This document shows positions 14,214 to 22,442 of a DNA stretch of 31,283 nucleotides, one piece after another; the first letter of the stretch is position 1, and each line of letters begins with the position of its first letter. The translations under genes and the position numbers were made by a program. A model generated the notes under the pieces. It had not been told where the DNA came from. It worked only from the letters and a program-made list of their open reading frames with translations, and ran no database searches. Source of the DNA: a virus; the IMG/VR virus record IMGVR_UViG_3300047443_000139, positions 1 to 31,283 of that record, one strand, 5' to 3'.

Positions 14214-14765
14214 ATGCGCAAGCTACTCCCTATTCTCGACGATATCTTTCCACTACGTCTCTTCGCCTTCGCAATAGCTGCTCTGCTTTTCCTCTGGATT
14301 GCTGCGCCGTATGCCTTTGCAGCGGACGCCGGGCAGACGCCCGACAATCCATCACTGTTATCTGTCGCCATTTCCTACGGCTTGCCTTTCGTTGAGGCTT
14401 TACTCAGCGTTCTGGTGACATGGGTCATTGCCCAGATTATTCGGCTGCTCGGGATCACCGACCAGGCTACGCGCCTGAAAGTCGAAGGCCAGTTGCGGGG
14501 CGCGCTGCACTTCGCCGCCGAGAACGGATTGAAGTACGCCTTTGCCAAGCTGGGCGCACCGCCGTCGCTTGCAGCCTCAGCGGGCGTCATTGCAGATGCC
14601 ATCACCTACGTGAAGGACAAGAACCCGGATACGGTCGCCGCCCTCGGCGTCGATGATGAGGCACTGAAGCATATCATCCTGTCGAAGCTGCCGTCGTTGG
14701 TGTCAGCGGCACCAACGGTGCTGAACATCAACCCCTCGGTCGTCGCAAGTTCTCCGGATCGCTGA
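14214..14765 (+). CDS. Probable holin (LLH-like membrane protein)
   Basis: The 183-residue protein has two hydrophobic segments: residues about 14-36 (ending ...APYAFAADA, which could also be a cleaved signal) and about 48-78 (VAISYGLPFVEALLSVLVTW). A helical, soluble region follows with VEGQLRGALHFAAENGLKYA, a pattern seen in LLH-type phage holins. In that role it would form inner-membrane lesions that release the endolysin. AGGAG lies before the ATG. Position next to the endolysin supports the call, but the family match is from memory. Confidence 0.6.
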   Translation: MRKLLPILDDIFPLRLFAFAIAALLFLWIAAPYAFAADAGQTPDNPSLLSVAISYGLPFVEALLSVLVTWVIAQIIRLLGITDQATRLKVEGQLRGALHFAAENGLKYAFAKLGAPPSLAASAGVIADAITYVKDKNPDTVAALGVDDEALKHIILSKLPSLVSAAPTVLNINPSVVASSPDR

Positions 14766-14980
14766 TGTCAGAGCGAGATTTCGAACTCGCCGATCGCCGT
14801 AGCGAAGAGGAGCGGGAGGCGCAGATTGCTGCTGCCTCTCGCGCTCTGACAGTGACCGGCCGCATGCGCTGCAAAGACTGTGACTGCAGCATCTCGCCCG
14901 CCCGCCTTCGCGTCTATCCATCCGCAACACGCTGCCTGGAATGTCAGGCCGACTTCGAACGAGCTGAAAGCCTCAAATGA
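14765..14980 (+). CDS. TraR/DksA-type C4 zinc-finger protein
   Basis: The 71-residue protein has CKDC near residue 36 and CLEC near 58, a four-cysteine zinc finger with the motif RLRVYPSATRCLECQ typical of TraR/DksA. Small phage TraR homologues bind in the secondary channel of RNA polymerase and adjust promoter choice. The N-terminal helix (ERDFELADRRSEEEREAQ) is the probable polymerase-contact helix. The ATG overlaps the preceding stop by one base. Such genes are usual at this point in Mu-like phages. Confidence 0.85.
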   Translation: MSERDFELADRRSEEEREAQIAAASRALTVTGRMRCKDCDCSISPARLRVYPSATRCLECQADFERAESLK

Positions 14981-15312
14981 ATTTCGATCTTTCATTGTTG
15001 ACGGCCATGATCGCGCTCGCGCTCTCGGCGCTCAATCTCGTTGCCGCCATTCGGAACCTCCTCTCGGAGGGCGAAAAGAAGTTGAACGAGCGGCTCACCA
15101 TAGCGGAAACCACGCTCATCAAACACGATCGTCGCATCCAGAAAGTTGAGAACGATCTCGAACACATGCCGACCGGGGCAGCCATACATTCGCTGGAGCT
15201 GATGATGGAAAGGGTGCTGGGTCGCCTCGACACCATGGACGAGCGGCTTAAGCCGATCGCAGCCACAAACCTGAGACTGCAGGATTACCTTTTGGAGCAC
15301 GCGGAGAAATGA
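14977..15312 (+). CDS. DUF2730 family protein (Mu gp25-like)
   Basis: The 111-residue protein has an N-terminal membrane helix (about 7-26) followed by a long coiled coil (EGEKKLNERLTIAETTLIKH through LEHMPTGAAIHSLELMMERV). This is the layout of Mu gp25/DUF2730. It overlaps both neighbours by 4 bp (ATGA). The family's function is not established. Its constant position between lysis and packaging genes suggests a lysis or assembly accessory role. Confidence 0.85.
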   Translation: MNFDLSLLTAMIALALSALNLVAAIRNLLSEGEKKLNERLTIAETTLIKHDRRIQKVENDLEHMPTGAAIHSLELMMERVLGRLDTMDERLKPIAATNLRLQDYLLEHAEK

Positions 15313-15608
15313 GCATGGCCACACTGATGGAAGAAGAAGCTCGCCTGGCAATCCTGAAGGAATTGGCCAAAGAGGACAACAACGCGATCTCTTCGGCGAG
15401 AATGCAGATCTATCTGCTGACGCAGCTGTTGATCGACAAGCCGCGCGAATGGGTGGAGGCACAGTACGCTTTCCTGAAGGACATGGGAGCGGTCACCATC
15501 GTCCAGGCCGACACGGTCAAAATCGCTCGCCTTGCCAAGCGAGGAGAGCTGCACCTTCAAAACCTGATCAGCATTCCGGGTGTGCTGTGCCCTACGGCTA
15601 GAGGTTGA
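15309..15608 (+). CDS. Mu gp26-like winged-helix protein
   Basis: The 99-residue protein begins with MSMATLMEEEARLAILKELA and resembles the Mu gp26 (VpaChn25_0724) family: a winged-helix-like fold with DNNAISSARMQIYLL as the helical part and WVEAQYAFLKDMGAVTIVQA as recognition helix and wing, ending in a conserved-looking ARLAKRGELH. It has a 4-bp overlap with gp25-like. It probably binds DNA during packaging or regulation, but this is untested for the family as far as I know. Confidence 0.8.
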   Translation: MSMATLMEEEARLAILKELAKEDNNAISSARMQIYLLTQLLIDKPREWVEAQYAFLKDMGAVTIVQADTVKIARLAKRGELHLQNLISIPGVLCPTARG

Positions 15609-15611
15609 ACA

Positions 15612-16250
15612 ATGGCGGCGAAGGGACGCGGACGGCTCACCGCCATCGACTTGCTACCGGAAGAATGCGAGCCGGTGATCGCCTGGGCGGCGCAGGAGCT
15701 TGCCGATCGGAGCCGGACGCAGCTCGAAATCTATGGCGAGTTCAAAGAAAAGCTAATTGCGCTCCAGGGCGAGCTTGGCCTCGGCTTTGATATTCCATCA
15801 TTCTCCGCATTCAACCGCCACGCCATTCGCCTGTCACAGATGACGCGGCGGCTTGAGCAGACGCGCGAGATCGCCGCGACGATCTCGGAACGTATGGACG
15901 CAGCCGGTTCCGACGATCTGACCCTGATTGCCGCTGAGGCCATCAAAACCCTCATCTTCGAATTGCTTCAGGCGGGCGGTGATGCCGGCATCAGCCCGAA
16001 GGGCGCGATGGAACTCGCGAATGCCTTGCGTGCCGCCTCTGCAGCGCAGGCGTCATCGTCCAGTCGTCGCTTGAAGCTGGAAGCCGAAGAGAAGGCCCGC
16101 AGGATCGAAGTCGATATGAAGGACAAGGCCGAGAGGGCTCTCGATGTCCTGTCCAATGAGCCTGGCATCTCGAAGGAAGCGATCGCCCGCGCCCGCCACG
16201 AGTTCCTCGGCGTTCGTCCGAAAAAGAAGGACGAAGGCAGCAATGGTTGA
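15612..16250 (+). CDS. Terminase small subunit-like (DUF3486, Mu gp27)
   Basis: The 212-residue protein matches DUF3486. An N-terminal helix-turn-helix region (AAKGRGRLTAIDLLPEECEP to FDIPSFSAFNRHAIRLSQMT) is followed by long charged helices. In Mu this gene lies directly before the terminase large subunit and is thought to be the DNA-recognising small subunit. It is intact. Its stop overlaps the next gene by 8 bp. With the large subunit broken downstream, it has no partner for packaging. Confidence 0.85.
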   Translation: MAAKGRGRLTAIDLLPEECEPVIAWAAQELADRSRTQLEIYGEFKEKLIALQGELGLGFDIPSFSAFNRHAIRLSQMTRRLEQTREIAATISERMDAAGSDDLTLIAAEAIKTLIFELLQAGGDAGISPKGAMELANALRAASAAQASSSSRRLKLEAEEKARRIEVDMKDKAERALDVLSNEPGISKEAIARARHEFLGVRPKKKDEGSNG

Positions 16251-17832
16251 ACTGCCCAAGGGTGAATGGAAAGACCCGCCTGTCCTCGCCCGCGATCCCA
16301 AAGAGCTAATCGACGAGCTGCCGCGTGGTGGCGACATTCCGGACGAACTGGACCCGCTGGCTGAAGGCGTCCTCATGGCGCATCAGGCCGAGTGGATCGC
16401 GGACGAAAGCGCCCTGAAGGTCTGCGCCAAGGGTCGCCGTACCGGGATCACCTTCGCCGAGGCGCTGGACTGCACCTTGATTGCAGCGGCAAAGCGTTCG
16501 GCCGGTGGCCAGAACGTCTTTTATATTCCCGACACAAAGCCGAAGGGTCGGGAGTTCATCGGCTATTGCGCCCACTTCGCCAAGACTGTCGCCAAGGAAA
16601 TGCTGACGATCGAAGATGGCATATTCTTTGACCAAAAGGCAGACGGCACCACACAGGCGATATCCAGCTACATTAATGGCCATACCTGCCCGCGTGCCCT
16701 GACGTGGCGAACGCAGCGTTGGTTTGCATTCGATCGGACCGATGGCGAAACCCTGCTGCTGCGCGACAACGCCGGAAACCTGCCGCTCACGCCCCACAAG
16801 TTCATCATTCACCGCTCAAAGGCAAAGTCCGGCCTGACCGTCCGCTCTAGTATTGCTCGCGTGGCCGTGTGGTGCTGGATGTTCAAAAGCTTCACGGTGA
16901 AGGATTGGGCGATCTTCTGCCAGAACTACGGCCAGCCGATCCGTATTGGCAAGTATGGGCGTGGTGCGACCGAAGCGGAAAAGGATGTCCTGTGGCGCGC
17001 GGTCAGCGGCATAGCCGGTGATTGCGCCGCCATCATGCCGCGCGAGATGCTCGTCGAGTTTCATGAGGTCGCCTCAAAAGGCACCTCGACCGATATGTAT
17101 GAGCGTCGAGCCGACTGGCTGGACCGGCAGGTCTCCAAGCTCGTCCTCGGGCAAACGACTACGACGGACGCAGTTGCTGGTGGCCACGCCGTCTCCCAGG
17201 AGCATCGGCTGGTCCAAGAGGATATCGAACGCTCAGATGCGCTCGACGGCTCCGACACGCTGAACATGCAGCTCGTTCCCAACATGATCGCGTTCAACTT
17301 CGGGCCTCAGGATCGGTACCCGACCATCCACATCGGCCGTCCGGACGAAGTGCCGCTAGATATTTTCGCGACCGCTTTCGACAAGCTTGCCAAACATGGT
17401 CTGACCGCCGAGGCGAGTTTCATGCGTGATCGGCTCGGCATTCCCGCACCAAAACCGGACGCAGAGCTCGTCGGCGGCAGAATGGTTACGCCATCCCAGC
17501 AAGACCAGCCCACCGCGCGCCAGAACAAGAAGGCGCTGCAAGCGATGTTCGATCGGCTTTTTGACGGCACCCACGCGCGCCAGACGCCAGACGAGATCGT
17601 CGATTCCCTGACCGAACGCCTGGAGCAAGATGCAGCCGGCGCGATGAGCGGCATGATCGACGAGGTTAAAGCCGTGCTAATGTCTGCGACCGATTTGCGC
17701 GATGCGGCCGAGCGTCTGGCCGCTCTCGACCTATCGGCCGACGAGCTGACGGAAGCCATGGCCAGGGGCATGGCTCTCGCGCATCTCGCAGGGCAGGCAT
17801 CATTGCTGGACGACATCGCGGGCCGCTCATGA
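16243..17832 (+). CDS. In-frame fusion of truncated terminase large subunit and truncated portal (gp28::gp29)
   Basis: The 529-residue frame joins two genes. Residues 1 to about 143 are a Mu gp28-like terminase N-terminus, with the Walker A-like KGRRTGITFAEA (63-74) and NVFYIPDTKPKGREFIGY. They stop at QAISSY, just where the family continues to the Walker B region. From about residue 148 the sequence is a DUF935 portal (gp29) that has lost its N-terminus: PRALTWRTQRWFAFDRTDGE, then FKSFTVKDWAIFCQNYGQPI and the normal portal C-terminus. Both families are normally about 500 residues or more, so roughly 1.5 kb is missing. ATPase completion, nuclease and part of the portal are lost. The protein cannot package DNA. 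Confidence 0.88.
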   Translation: MVELPKGEWKDPPVLARDPKELIDELPRGGDIPDELDPLAEGVLMAHQAEWIADESALKVCAKGRRTGITFAEALDCTLIAAAKRSAGGQNVFYIPDTKPKGREFIGYCAHFAKTVAKEMLTIEDGIFFDQKADGTTQAISSYINGHTCPRALTWRTQRWFAFDRTDGETLLLRDNAGNLPLTPHKFIIHRSKAKSGLTVRSSIARVAVWCWMFKSFTVKDWAIFCQNYGQPIRIGKYGRGATEAEKDVLWRAVSGIAGDCAAIMPREMLVEFHEVASKGTSTDMYERRADWLDRQVSKLVLGQTTTTDAVAGGHAVSQEHRLVQEDIERSDALDGSDTLNMQLVPNMIAFNFGPQDRYPTIHIGRPDEVPLDIFATAFDKLAKHGLTAEASFMRDRLGIPAPKPDAELVGGRMVTPSQQDQPTARQNKKALQAMFDRLFDGTHARQTPDEIVDSLTERLEQDAAGAMSGMIDEVKAVLMSATDLRDAAERLAALDLSADELTEAMARGMALAHLAGQASLLDDIAGRS

Positions 17833-19013
17833 ATAGAGGCCCACAGACGCGCAAGGACACGTCTGCTCGCCCGATGATCGCGAAACTATTCAAAAGCGCG
17901 TCAGCGGCCTTTGAAAGTGCTTCGAAATCGATGGTGGTTGGCGTCGCCCTGATGGCTTCGACGCTCAGCGCCGTCTCTTTGCCGTTTGATGAGGCGATCG
18001 ACTTTCTGAAGCAGAAAGTCTCGACGACCACGACAAGCTTCCGAGACGTCTGGGATGGCGCTCATAGCAAGATGTTCATGGTCGCGGGTGCCAATAAACA
18101 GGCGATCGTCGACGACTTCAAGTCCGAGATCCTGAAGGCCCTTGAAAAGGGAACCACGCTCGAGGAATTCCGCGCCGGCTTCGACGACATCGTGAAGCGG
18201 CATGGCTGGTCCTATAATGGGGATCGCGGCTGGCGCACCAGGACGATTTTTGAAACCAACCTGCGCACCGCTTATGCGGCCGGCCGTTATGCGCAGATGA
18301 CCGAGCCGGACACGCTCGCGACGTTCCCATTTTGGCAATATCACCATTCCGGCGCTGTGCATCCTCGCCTTCAACATAAGGCGTGGGATGGCACGATCTT
18401 GCGCGCGGACGATCCGTTCTGGTCCGTGGCGTACCCGCCGAATGGCTACGGCTGCGGTTGCTTCGTCACTCCTGTCTCGCGTGGCGGACTTCGGCGCATG
18501 GGTAAGGCCGCGCCCGATAGAACTCCCGATCTCGACCAGCTCGGCACAGATCAGCCGCTCGGCGTGGATCCGTCATTCGCCTACAATCCGGGTAAAAGCT
18601 GGCTCGATCAGACCTCCCCTGGTCCGAAGGCCGTCACCGCGACGGAAGCGAACATCGCCGCCTTCGTTCAATCGTCATTGAAGGGCAAGTGGCCCGACGG
18701 AAGCTGGACGCCGGTCGGCATCACGAACAGCAAGAATACCGCTGCGCTCGATCTTGCGGCCGGTACCGAGTTGCGGTTGCCGGCCTCAACGATCCGCGCC
18801 AATGCCGAGGCTGATGTCACGCCCGACGCATATGCCGTCATTCCGAAACAACTCCTGAAGAAAGGCCGCGTGAAGCGGGACAAGAAGACCGGTGCAGTCT
18901 CGCTGGTCGGAGAAGTCAATGGCGATCGCTGGACGGCTGATCTCGATTTCGTCGACAGCGGCAAGCGTCGTCAGCTTCACATCAAGAGCTTGAGACGGGA
19001 GCTGACGCAATGA
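17829..19013 (+). CDS. Phage minor head protein (Mu gpF, SPP1 gp7 family)
   Basis: The 394-residue protein carries the minor head (Phage_Mu_F) signature FETNLRTAYAAGRYAQM, HHSGAVHPRLQHKAWDGTIL and PPNGYGCGCFVTP. In Mu it associates with the portal and is ejected or stabilises the connector. ATG 17829 overlaps the preceding stop as ATGA. A second in-frame Met at residue 16 may be the true start, as the first 15 residues look non-conserved. It appears full length, although its partners (portal and capsid) are damaged or absent. Confidence 0.9.
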   Translation: MNRGPQTRKDTSARPMIAKLFKSASAAFESASKSMVVGVALMASTLSAVSLPFDEAIDFLKQKVSTTTTSFRDVWDGAHSKMFMVAGANKQAIVDDFKSEILKALEKGTTLEEFRAGFDDIVKRHGWSYNGDRGWRTRTIFETNLRTAYAAGRYAQMTEPDTLATFPFWQYHHSGAVHPRLQHKAWDGTILRADDPFWSVAYPPNGYGCGCFVTPVSRGGLRRMGKAAPDRTPDLDQLGTDQPLGVDPSFAYNPGKSWLDQTSPGPKAVTATEANIAAFVQSSLKGKWPDGSWTPVGITNSKNTAALDLAAGTELRLPASTIRANAEADVTPDAYAVIPKQLLKKGRVKRDKKTGAVSLVGEVNGDRWTADLDFVDSGKRRQLHIKSLRRELTQ

Positions 19014-19444
19014 GCGGCGCGTCGATCTCCGTTACCATCAGCGATGCCGGCGTCCGTCGCGGCTTCGAACAGCTCGCGCGCTTAATGACGAACACGCGGC
19101 CGGTCATGGCCGCGATCGGCACGGAACTCGTTGCCTCGACCCACCTGCGCTTCGTTACACAGACAGATCCGGATGGCCAGGCATGGCAGGCATTGAACTC
19201 GGAATATGCGGAAGGAAAGCGCAATACGCGCATCCTGACGGAGAGTGGTCGTCTCCGGGACAGCATCAATTCCCGACCGAGCAATGACCAGGTGCTCGTC
19301 GGCACGAATGTCATTTATGCGGCCGTCCACCAGTTCGGCGCTGTGATCCAGCCGAGGTCGGCGTCACACCTCTATTTTCGCGTGGGCGGTAATCTCATTG
19401 TTGCGAACAAGGTGACGCGCGCGGCCTCGGCCTGGACGCCATGA
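19010..19444 (+). CDS. Virion morphogenesis protein (Mu gpG-like), C-terminally truncated
   Basis: The 144-residue protein matches gpG/tail-completion proteins up to about residue 130: ASTHLRFVTQTDPDGQAWQA, LTESGRLRDSI, and the conserved YAAVHQFGAVI. The family usually ends with a proline-arginine 'PARP(F/Y)LG' motif and a short helix. Here the frame instead runs RAASAWTP and stops, so the C-terminus has been replaced at a deletion junction near 19400-19440. The protein may be non-functional. What follows is not the expected protease/scaffold and capsid pair but a tail gene fragment. Confidence 0.8.
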   Translation: MSGASISVTISDAGVRRGFEQLARLMTNTRPVMAAIGTELVASTHLRFVTQTDPDGQAWQALNSEYAEGKRNTRILTESGRLRDSINSRPSNDQVLVGTNVIYAAVHQFGAVIQPRSASHLYFRVGGNLIVANKVTRAASAWTP

Positions 19445-19716
19445 TCGATGTTTCCGTCGCTCTCCTTCAGGGCGCTGTCTTCGACAAGATCGGCATGTGC
19501 AACGTGACGCTCGCCAACAGCGTCATCGCTGACGGTTTCACTGACGACCTGGTCGTCATTGCGCAGGTCGATTTCGAGATCGCCTTTACGACCGCGCCGC
19601 CCGCCTTCGACCTTCTTTCCGCCGAAGCGTTCAAGCGCCTCGGCGTCACCTGGGCCGTCTCCGACGACCCGAACGTGCCAACCGTCTCTCAAGAGATCGA
19701 GCTACCGCAAGAGTGA
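19441..19716 (+). CDS. Probable C-terminal remnant of a gp37-like tail gene
   Basis: The 91-residue frame starts at an ATG that overlaps the gpG stop, with no ribosome site. In the same frame, reading is open upstream of the ATG through the junction region, which suggests the start is internal to a formerly longer gene. By order (it precedes DUF2635 and the sheath) it should be the tail end of the gp37/DUF1834-like gene. The sequence itself (PPAFDLLSAEAFKRLGVTW) is not diagnostic for me. The protease, scaffold, major capsid and gp35-36 genes that belong before it are absent. Confidence 0.55.
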   Translation: MIDVSVALLQGAVFDKIGMCNVTLANSVIADGFTDDLVVIAQVDFEIAFTTAPPAFDLLSAEAFKRLGVTWAVSDDPNVPTVSQEIELPQE

Positions 19717-19721
19717 GGACC

Positions 19722-19958
19722 ATGACGAAGTTCCTGAAACCGGCTGACGGCCGGACAGTCCCCCAGCCGGACGGCCGCCCTTGGCCGGCCGAAGGCATGG
19801 ACGCGGAAGACACGCTTTATGTGCGCCGCCGTCTCGCTGACGGCGACCTTGTCGCTGCGACCGTGCCGGCTGTCCCGAGCGAGCCGCCTGTCGGCGATCC
19901 CCCTGCAAACGATCCACCGGCCACCGACGCTGGCGGTAAACCCAAAGGAGCAAAGTAA
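19722..19958 (+). CDS. DUF2635 family protein (Mu gp38-like)
   Basis: The 78-residue protein matches DUF2635 in its first 45 residues: FLKPADGRTVPQPDGRPWPA followed by EG and a strand-rich VRRRLADGDLV. The rest is a proline-rich, disordered tail. The start is ATG 19722, with GTGAGG close upstream. A GTG at 19713 overlaps the previous stop and adds only three residues. It always lies immediately before the tail sheath in Mu-like phages and its role in tail assembly is not known. Confidence 0.85.
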   Translation: MTKFLKPADGRTVPQPDGRPWPAEGMDAEDTLYVRRRLADGDLVAATVPAVPSEPPVGDPPANDPPATDAGGKPKGAK

Positions 19959-19961
19959 GCC

Positions 19962-21455
19962 ATGTCCATGGTTTTCGATGAAATCCCGTCAGACTGGCTT
20001 GAGCCGTCGACGCTGATTGAGATCAAGGCGAACTATTCGCAGACCGGCGTCCTGCCCTATCCCGACAAGGCGCTGATCATCGGCCATAAGCTCGCCACCG
20101 GCACGCTTGCGCCGGGTAACTTCGTCCAGGTCACGCGCCCCGAGGAAGCGATCGCCTATTTCGGCCTCGGCTCGATCGGCGCTGAGCAGGTCGCAAGCTT
20201 CCGCAAGGCCAACAAGACCACGCCACTCTATGTGACGGCAATGGCGGATGCGGGCGGCGCAACGAAGGCGACCGGTACCCAGACCTTCACCGGCACGGTG
20301 GCTGTTGCGACGGTTCTGCGCTTCAAGATCGGTGGCCGTGACATCCGCTTCACCGCGCTTTCGACCGACACGGCCGCGACCATGGCAACGAAGCTTGCTG
20401 CAGCCGTCAACGCCGACACGGCTTGCGTGGTCACCGCCTCTGCCGCGCTTGGCGTCATCACCTATACCGCCCGAAACGGCGGCGAAGTGGGTAACGACAT
20501 CAACATCCGGGTCAACACAAAGGCGCAGCCGATCCCGAGCGGTCTGACGATCGCGACCGTCGCCATGGCGGGCGGTACCGGCAACCCGGTACTGCAGACA
20601 GCTCTCGACGCGATCGAGAACACCTGGTTCACGAAGATCACGCATCCGTGGTCCGACGCAACCAACATGTCGGCCTTCGCGGAATGGCTGCGTGTTCGCT
20701 ATCTCGCGACCTCGAAGCTCGATGCCCATGGGTTTGTCGCCAAGGCTGGCACCTTCGGCGACCTCGGCACGTTCGGGGCATTGACGAACAACGCCTTCCT
20801 CACGACGCTCGGTCTCAAGAATTCGCCGACCAGCTCCTGGAACATTGCGGCATCTGCCTGCGCACTTGCCGCGTTCCATCTGAACAACGATCCGGCTCGC
20901 CAGCTCCGTTCGCTGGTGCTGCCAGGTGTCGAAGCTCCGGACCCGGCCGATCAGTTTACCGAAGAGGAAAAGGATCTGCTGCTTCGGACGGGCATTTCGA
21001 CGTTCGACCATCTCTCCGACGGTTCGACCAGCATCTCGCGCATGATCACCACGTACAAGGTTACCTCGCTCGGGGTGGCCGATCGCGCCTGGCTGGACAT
21101 CATGGTGCCCGCCACCATGAGCCGCATTCGCTACGATTGGGCATCCTACGTTTCCTTGCTCTATCCACGCGCGAAGCTTGCCGACGATGACAGTGCGGCG
21201 GCGCTGACGTCCAACTATGACGACGGCGGCGTGGTGAATACCGCTGTCGTCACGCCATCGCGGATGAAGGCCTCCTGGGCGGCACGCTGCAAGCTTTACG
21301 GCGACAAGGTGTGGATCCAGAACGTCAGCTCCACCGTCAAGCAGAGCACCTTCGCCATCTCCGACGATGACAAGAACCGGCTCGAAGGCCGGCCGATCGT
21401 CGACATCGTCGGCAACCTCATGGTCTTCGCGCAGTCGCTCGAATTCCTGGCCTAA
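19962..21455 (+). CDS. Contractile tail sheath protein (Mu gpL)
   Basis: The 497-residue protein is the same size as Mu gpL (495). Typical features are the N-terminal IPSDWLEPSTLIEIKANYSQ, a variable outer domain with ETW-like repeats of Ala/Thr (about 100-200), and the conserved C-terminal domain (MVPATMSRIRYDWASYV, IVDIVGNLMVFAQSLEF) that builds the sheath core. It polymerises around the tube and contracts on infection. AAGGAG lies 13 nt before ATG 19962. Intact. Confidence 0.95.
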   Translation: MSMVFDEIPSDWLEPSTLIEIKANYSQTGVLPYPDKALIIGHKLATGTLAPGNFVQVTRPEEAIAYFGLGSIGAEQVASFRKANKTTPLYVTAMADAGGATKATGTQTFTGTVAVATVLRFKIGGRDIRFTALSTDTAATMATKLAAAVNADTACVVTASAALGVITYTARNGGEVGNDINIRVNTKAQPIPSGLTIATVAMAGGTGNPVLQTALDAIENTWFTKITHPWSDATNMSAFAEWLRVRYLATSKLDAHGFVAKAGTFGDLGTFGALTNNAFLTTLGLKNSPTSSWNIAASACALAAFHLNNDPARQLRSLVLPGVEAPDPADQFTEEEKDLLLRTGISTFDHLSDGSTSISRMITTYKVTSLGVADRAWLDIMVPATMSRIRYDWASYVSLLYPRAKLADDDSAAALTSNYDDGGVVNTAVVTPSRMKASWAARCKLYGDKVWIQNVSSTVKQSTFAISDDDKNRLEGRPIVDIVGNLMVFAQSLEFLA

Positions 21456-21471
21456 GAAAGGACCGTAACCC

Positions 21472-21837
21472 ATGACCCAAGTATTGGGCATCGTCGATAT
21501 CGTCTGGAAAGGGACCAACATCCCCGTCGAAAAAGGCGGCAAGTTCCGGATCGGCGGCATCAAGAATACAGCCGTCACCTATGGCCGCAAGGTCGGTCGC
21601 GCCCAGGAGTATCAGGGCTCGGAAGTGTCGGTCACGACGAACCTTGAGAAGGGCCAGAGCCTAACGGCCCTGCTCGATCCAGGCGAAGGCGAACTTCAGG
21701 TTCGCTGCGACACCGGGCAGACGTACGTCCTGTACGATGCCTTCCTTGAAGGCGATCTGCCGGAAGTCACCGGCGGCGAAGGCGGTAAGATCCCGTTGAA
21801 GTGGTCAGGTGGTACGCCTGAGGAGATCCTGGCATGA
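21472..21837 (+). CDS. Tail tube protein (Mu gpM)
   Basis: The 121-residue protein is close to the 118 of Mu gpM and follows the sheath as expected. Recognisable stretches are MTQVLGIVDIVWKGTNIPVE, an alternating beta pattern in the centre (SEVSVTTNLEKGQSL) and LQVRCDTGQTYVLYDAFLEG. It should form the hexameric rings of the inner tube. AAAGGA lies upstream. Its stop overlaps the next start by 4 bp. Intact. Confidence 0.93.
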   Translation: MTQVLGIVDIVWKGTNIPVEKGGKFRIGGIKNTAVTYGRKVGRAQEYQGSEVSVTTNLEKGQSLTALLDPGEGELQVRCDTGQTYVLYDAFLEGDLPEVTGGEGGKIPLKWSGGTPEEILA

Positions 21838-22310
21838 CGAAGGCACTCTCGAAAAACGTGACCATCGATCTCGATGAAGACACCGTGCAGGCGACCGACA
21901 CAGTCGTTGACGAAGATCGTCCGGTTTCCTTTGATACCGGCAAGAGCGCCGACGTCGTCGATGAGGACGTCAATCCGCTCGACGCCTTGCCGGAAGATGC
22001 CCTCCGGAACACGGACGGCTCCGTAACGCTGCCTCTGCATTTCCCGGTCACCATCCGCACGAAGAAGGATGGCAAGGTCAAGGAAAAGGCCTACGAGGAA
22101 CTGGTGTTTCATCGCCTCGTCGGCGCTGATCAGCGCGCTATTGCCGCTGTCAGCGACGAGCATACGACCGTGGTGACCTTCTCCCGTTCGACGCGGATCA
22201 ATCAGGCGATCATGAACGCCATCTTCGACAAGATGGATCTGGCAGACGTTGCGCGAGCCGGGCGGGTGCTGAACCATTTTTTGAGCAGTGGCCCAAGAAC
22301 TGGCCGGTAA
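21834..22310 (+). CDS. Tail assembly chaperone, unshifted product (Mu gp41)
   Basis: The 158-residue product is the short form of the tail assembly chaperone. The N-terminal 60 residues are acidic and low complexity. The core (LPLHFPVTIRTKKDGKVKEK through YEELVFHRLVGADQ) is the gp41/phage tail assembly pattern. In the zero frame the last nine residues (SSGPRTGR and neighbours) are not conserved, because the normal reading switches at T-TTT-TTG (22277-22283). Together with the shifted form it should coat the tape measure protein during tail assembly. Confidence 0.88.
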   Translation: MTKALSKNVTIDLDEDTVQATDTVVDEDRPVSFDTGKSADVVDEDVNPLDALPEDALRNTDGSVTLPLHFPVTIRTKKDGKVKEKAYEELVFHRLVGADQRAIAAVSDEHTTVVTFSRSTRINQAIMNAIFDKMDLADVARAGRVLNHFLSSGPRTGR

Positions 22311-22438
22311 TGTTCGGCGGGCTCGCCGATAGCACCGGGTTTTCGGCGTCGGAGATCGAGAACTTCGACGCCGAAACGACGGTCTTCTGGTGGAACAACG
22401 TCATGGCCTACCGGGAACATCTGAAACAACAGGAGTAA
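21834..22438 (+). CDS. Tail assembly chaperone, -1 frameshift product (Mu gp41')
   Basis: If ribosomes slip back one base at 22277-22283, the product continues FFEQWPKNWPVMFGGLADST and ends at TAA 22436-22438, giving about 201 residues. The extension (WPVMFGG, EIENFDAETTVFWWNNVMAY) has the Trp-rich helical pattern of the downstream half of such pairs. It has no ribosome site of its own, and its frame is open across the overlap. Programmed -1 frameshifting between the two genes before the tape measure gene is a general rule in long-tailed phages. Confidence 0.85.
22277..22283 (+). promoter_or_regulatory. -1 ribosomal slippery heptamer
   Basis: T TTT TTG in the gp41 reading frame is a canonical X-XXY-YYZ heptamer. 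Slippage places both tRNAs on TTT TTT with matching first two bases and joins gp41 to the downstream frame. Confidence 0.85.
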
Positions 22439-22442
22439 TGAG

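Noticed and set aside
19989-21578. Long minus-strand frame of 529 codons
   Set aside because: It is antisense to the intact sheath gene and has no recognisable domain.
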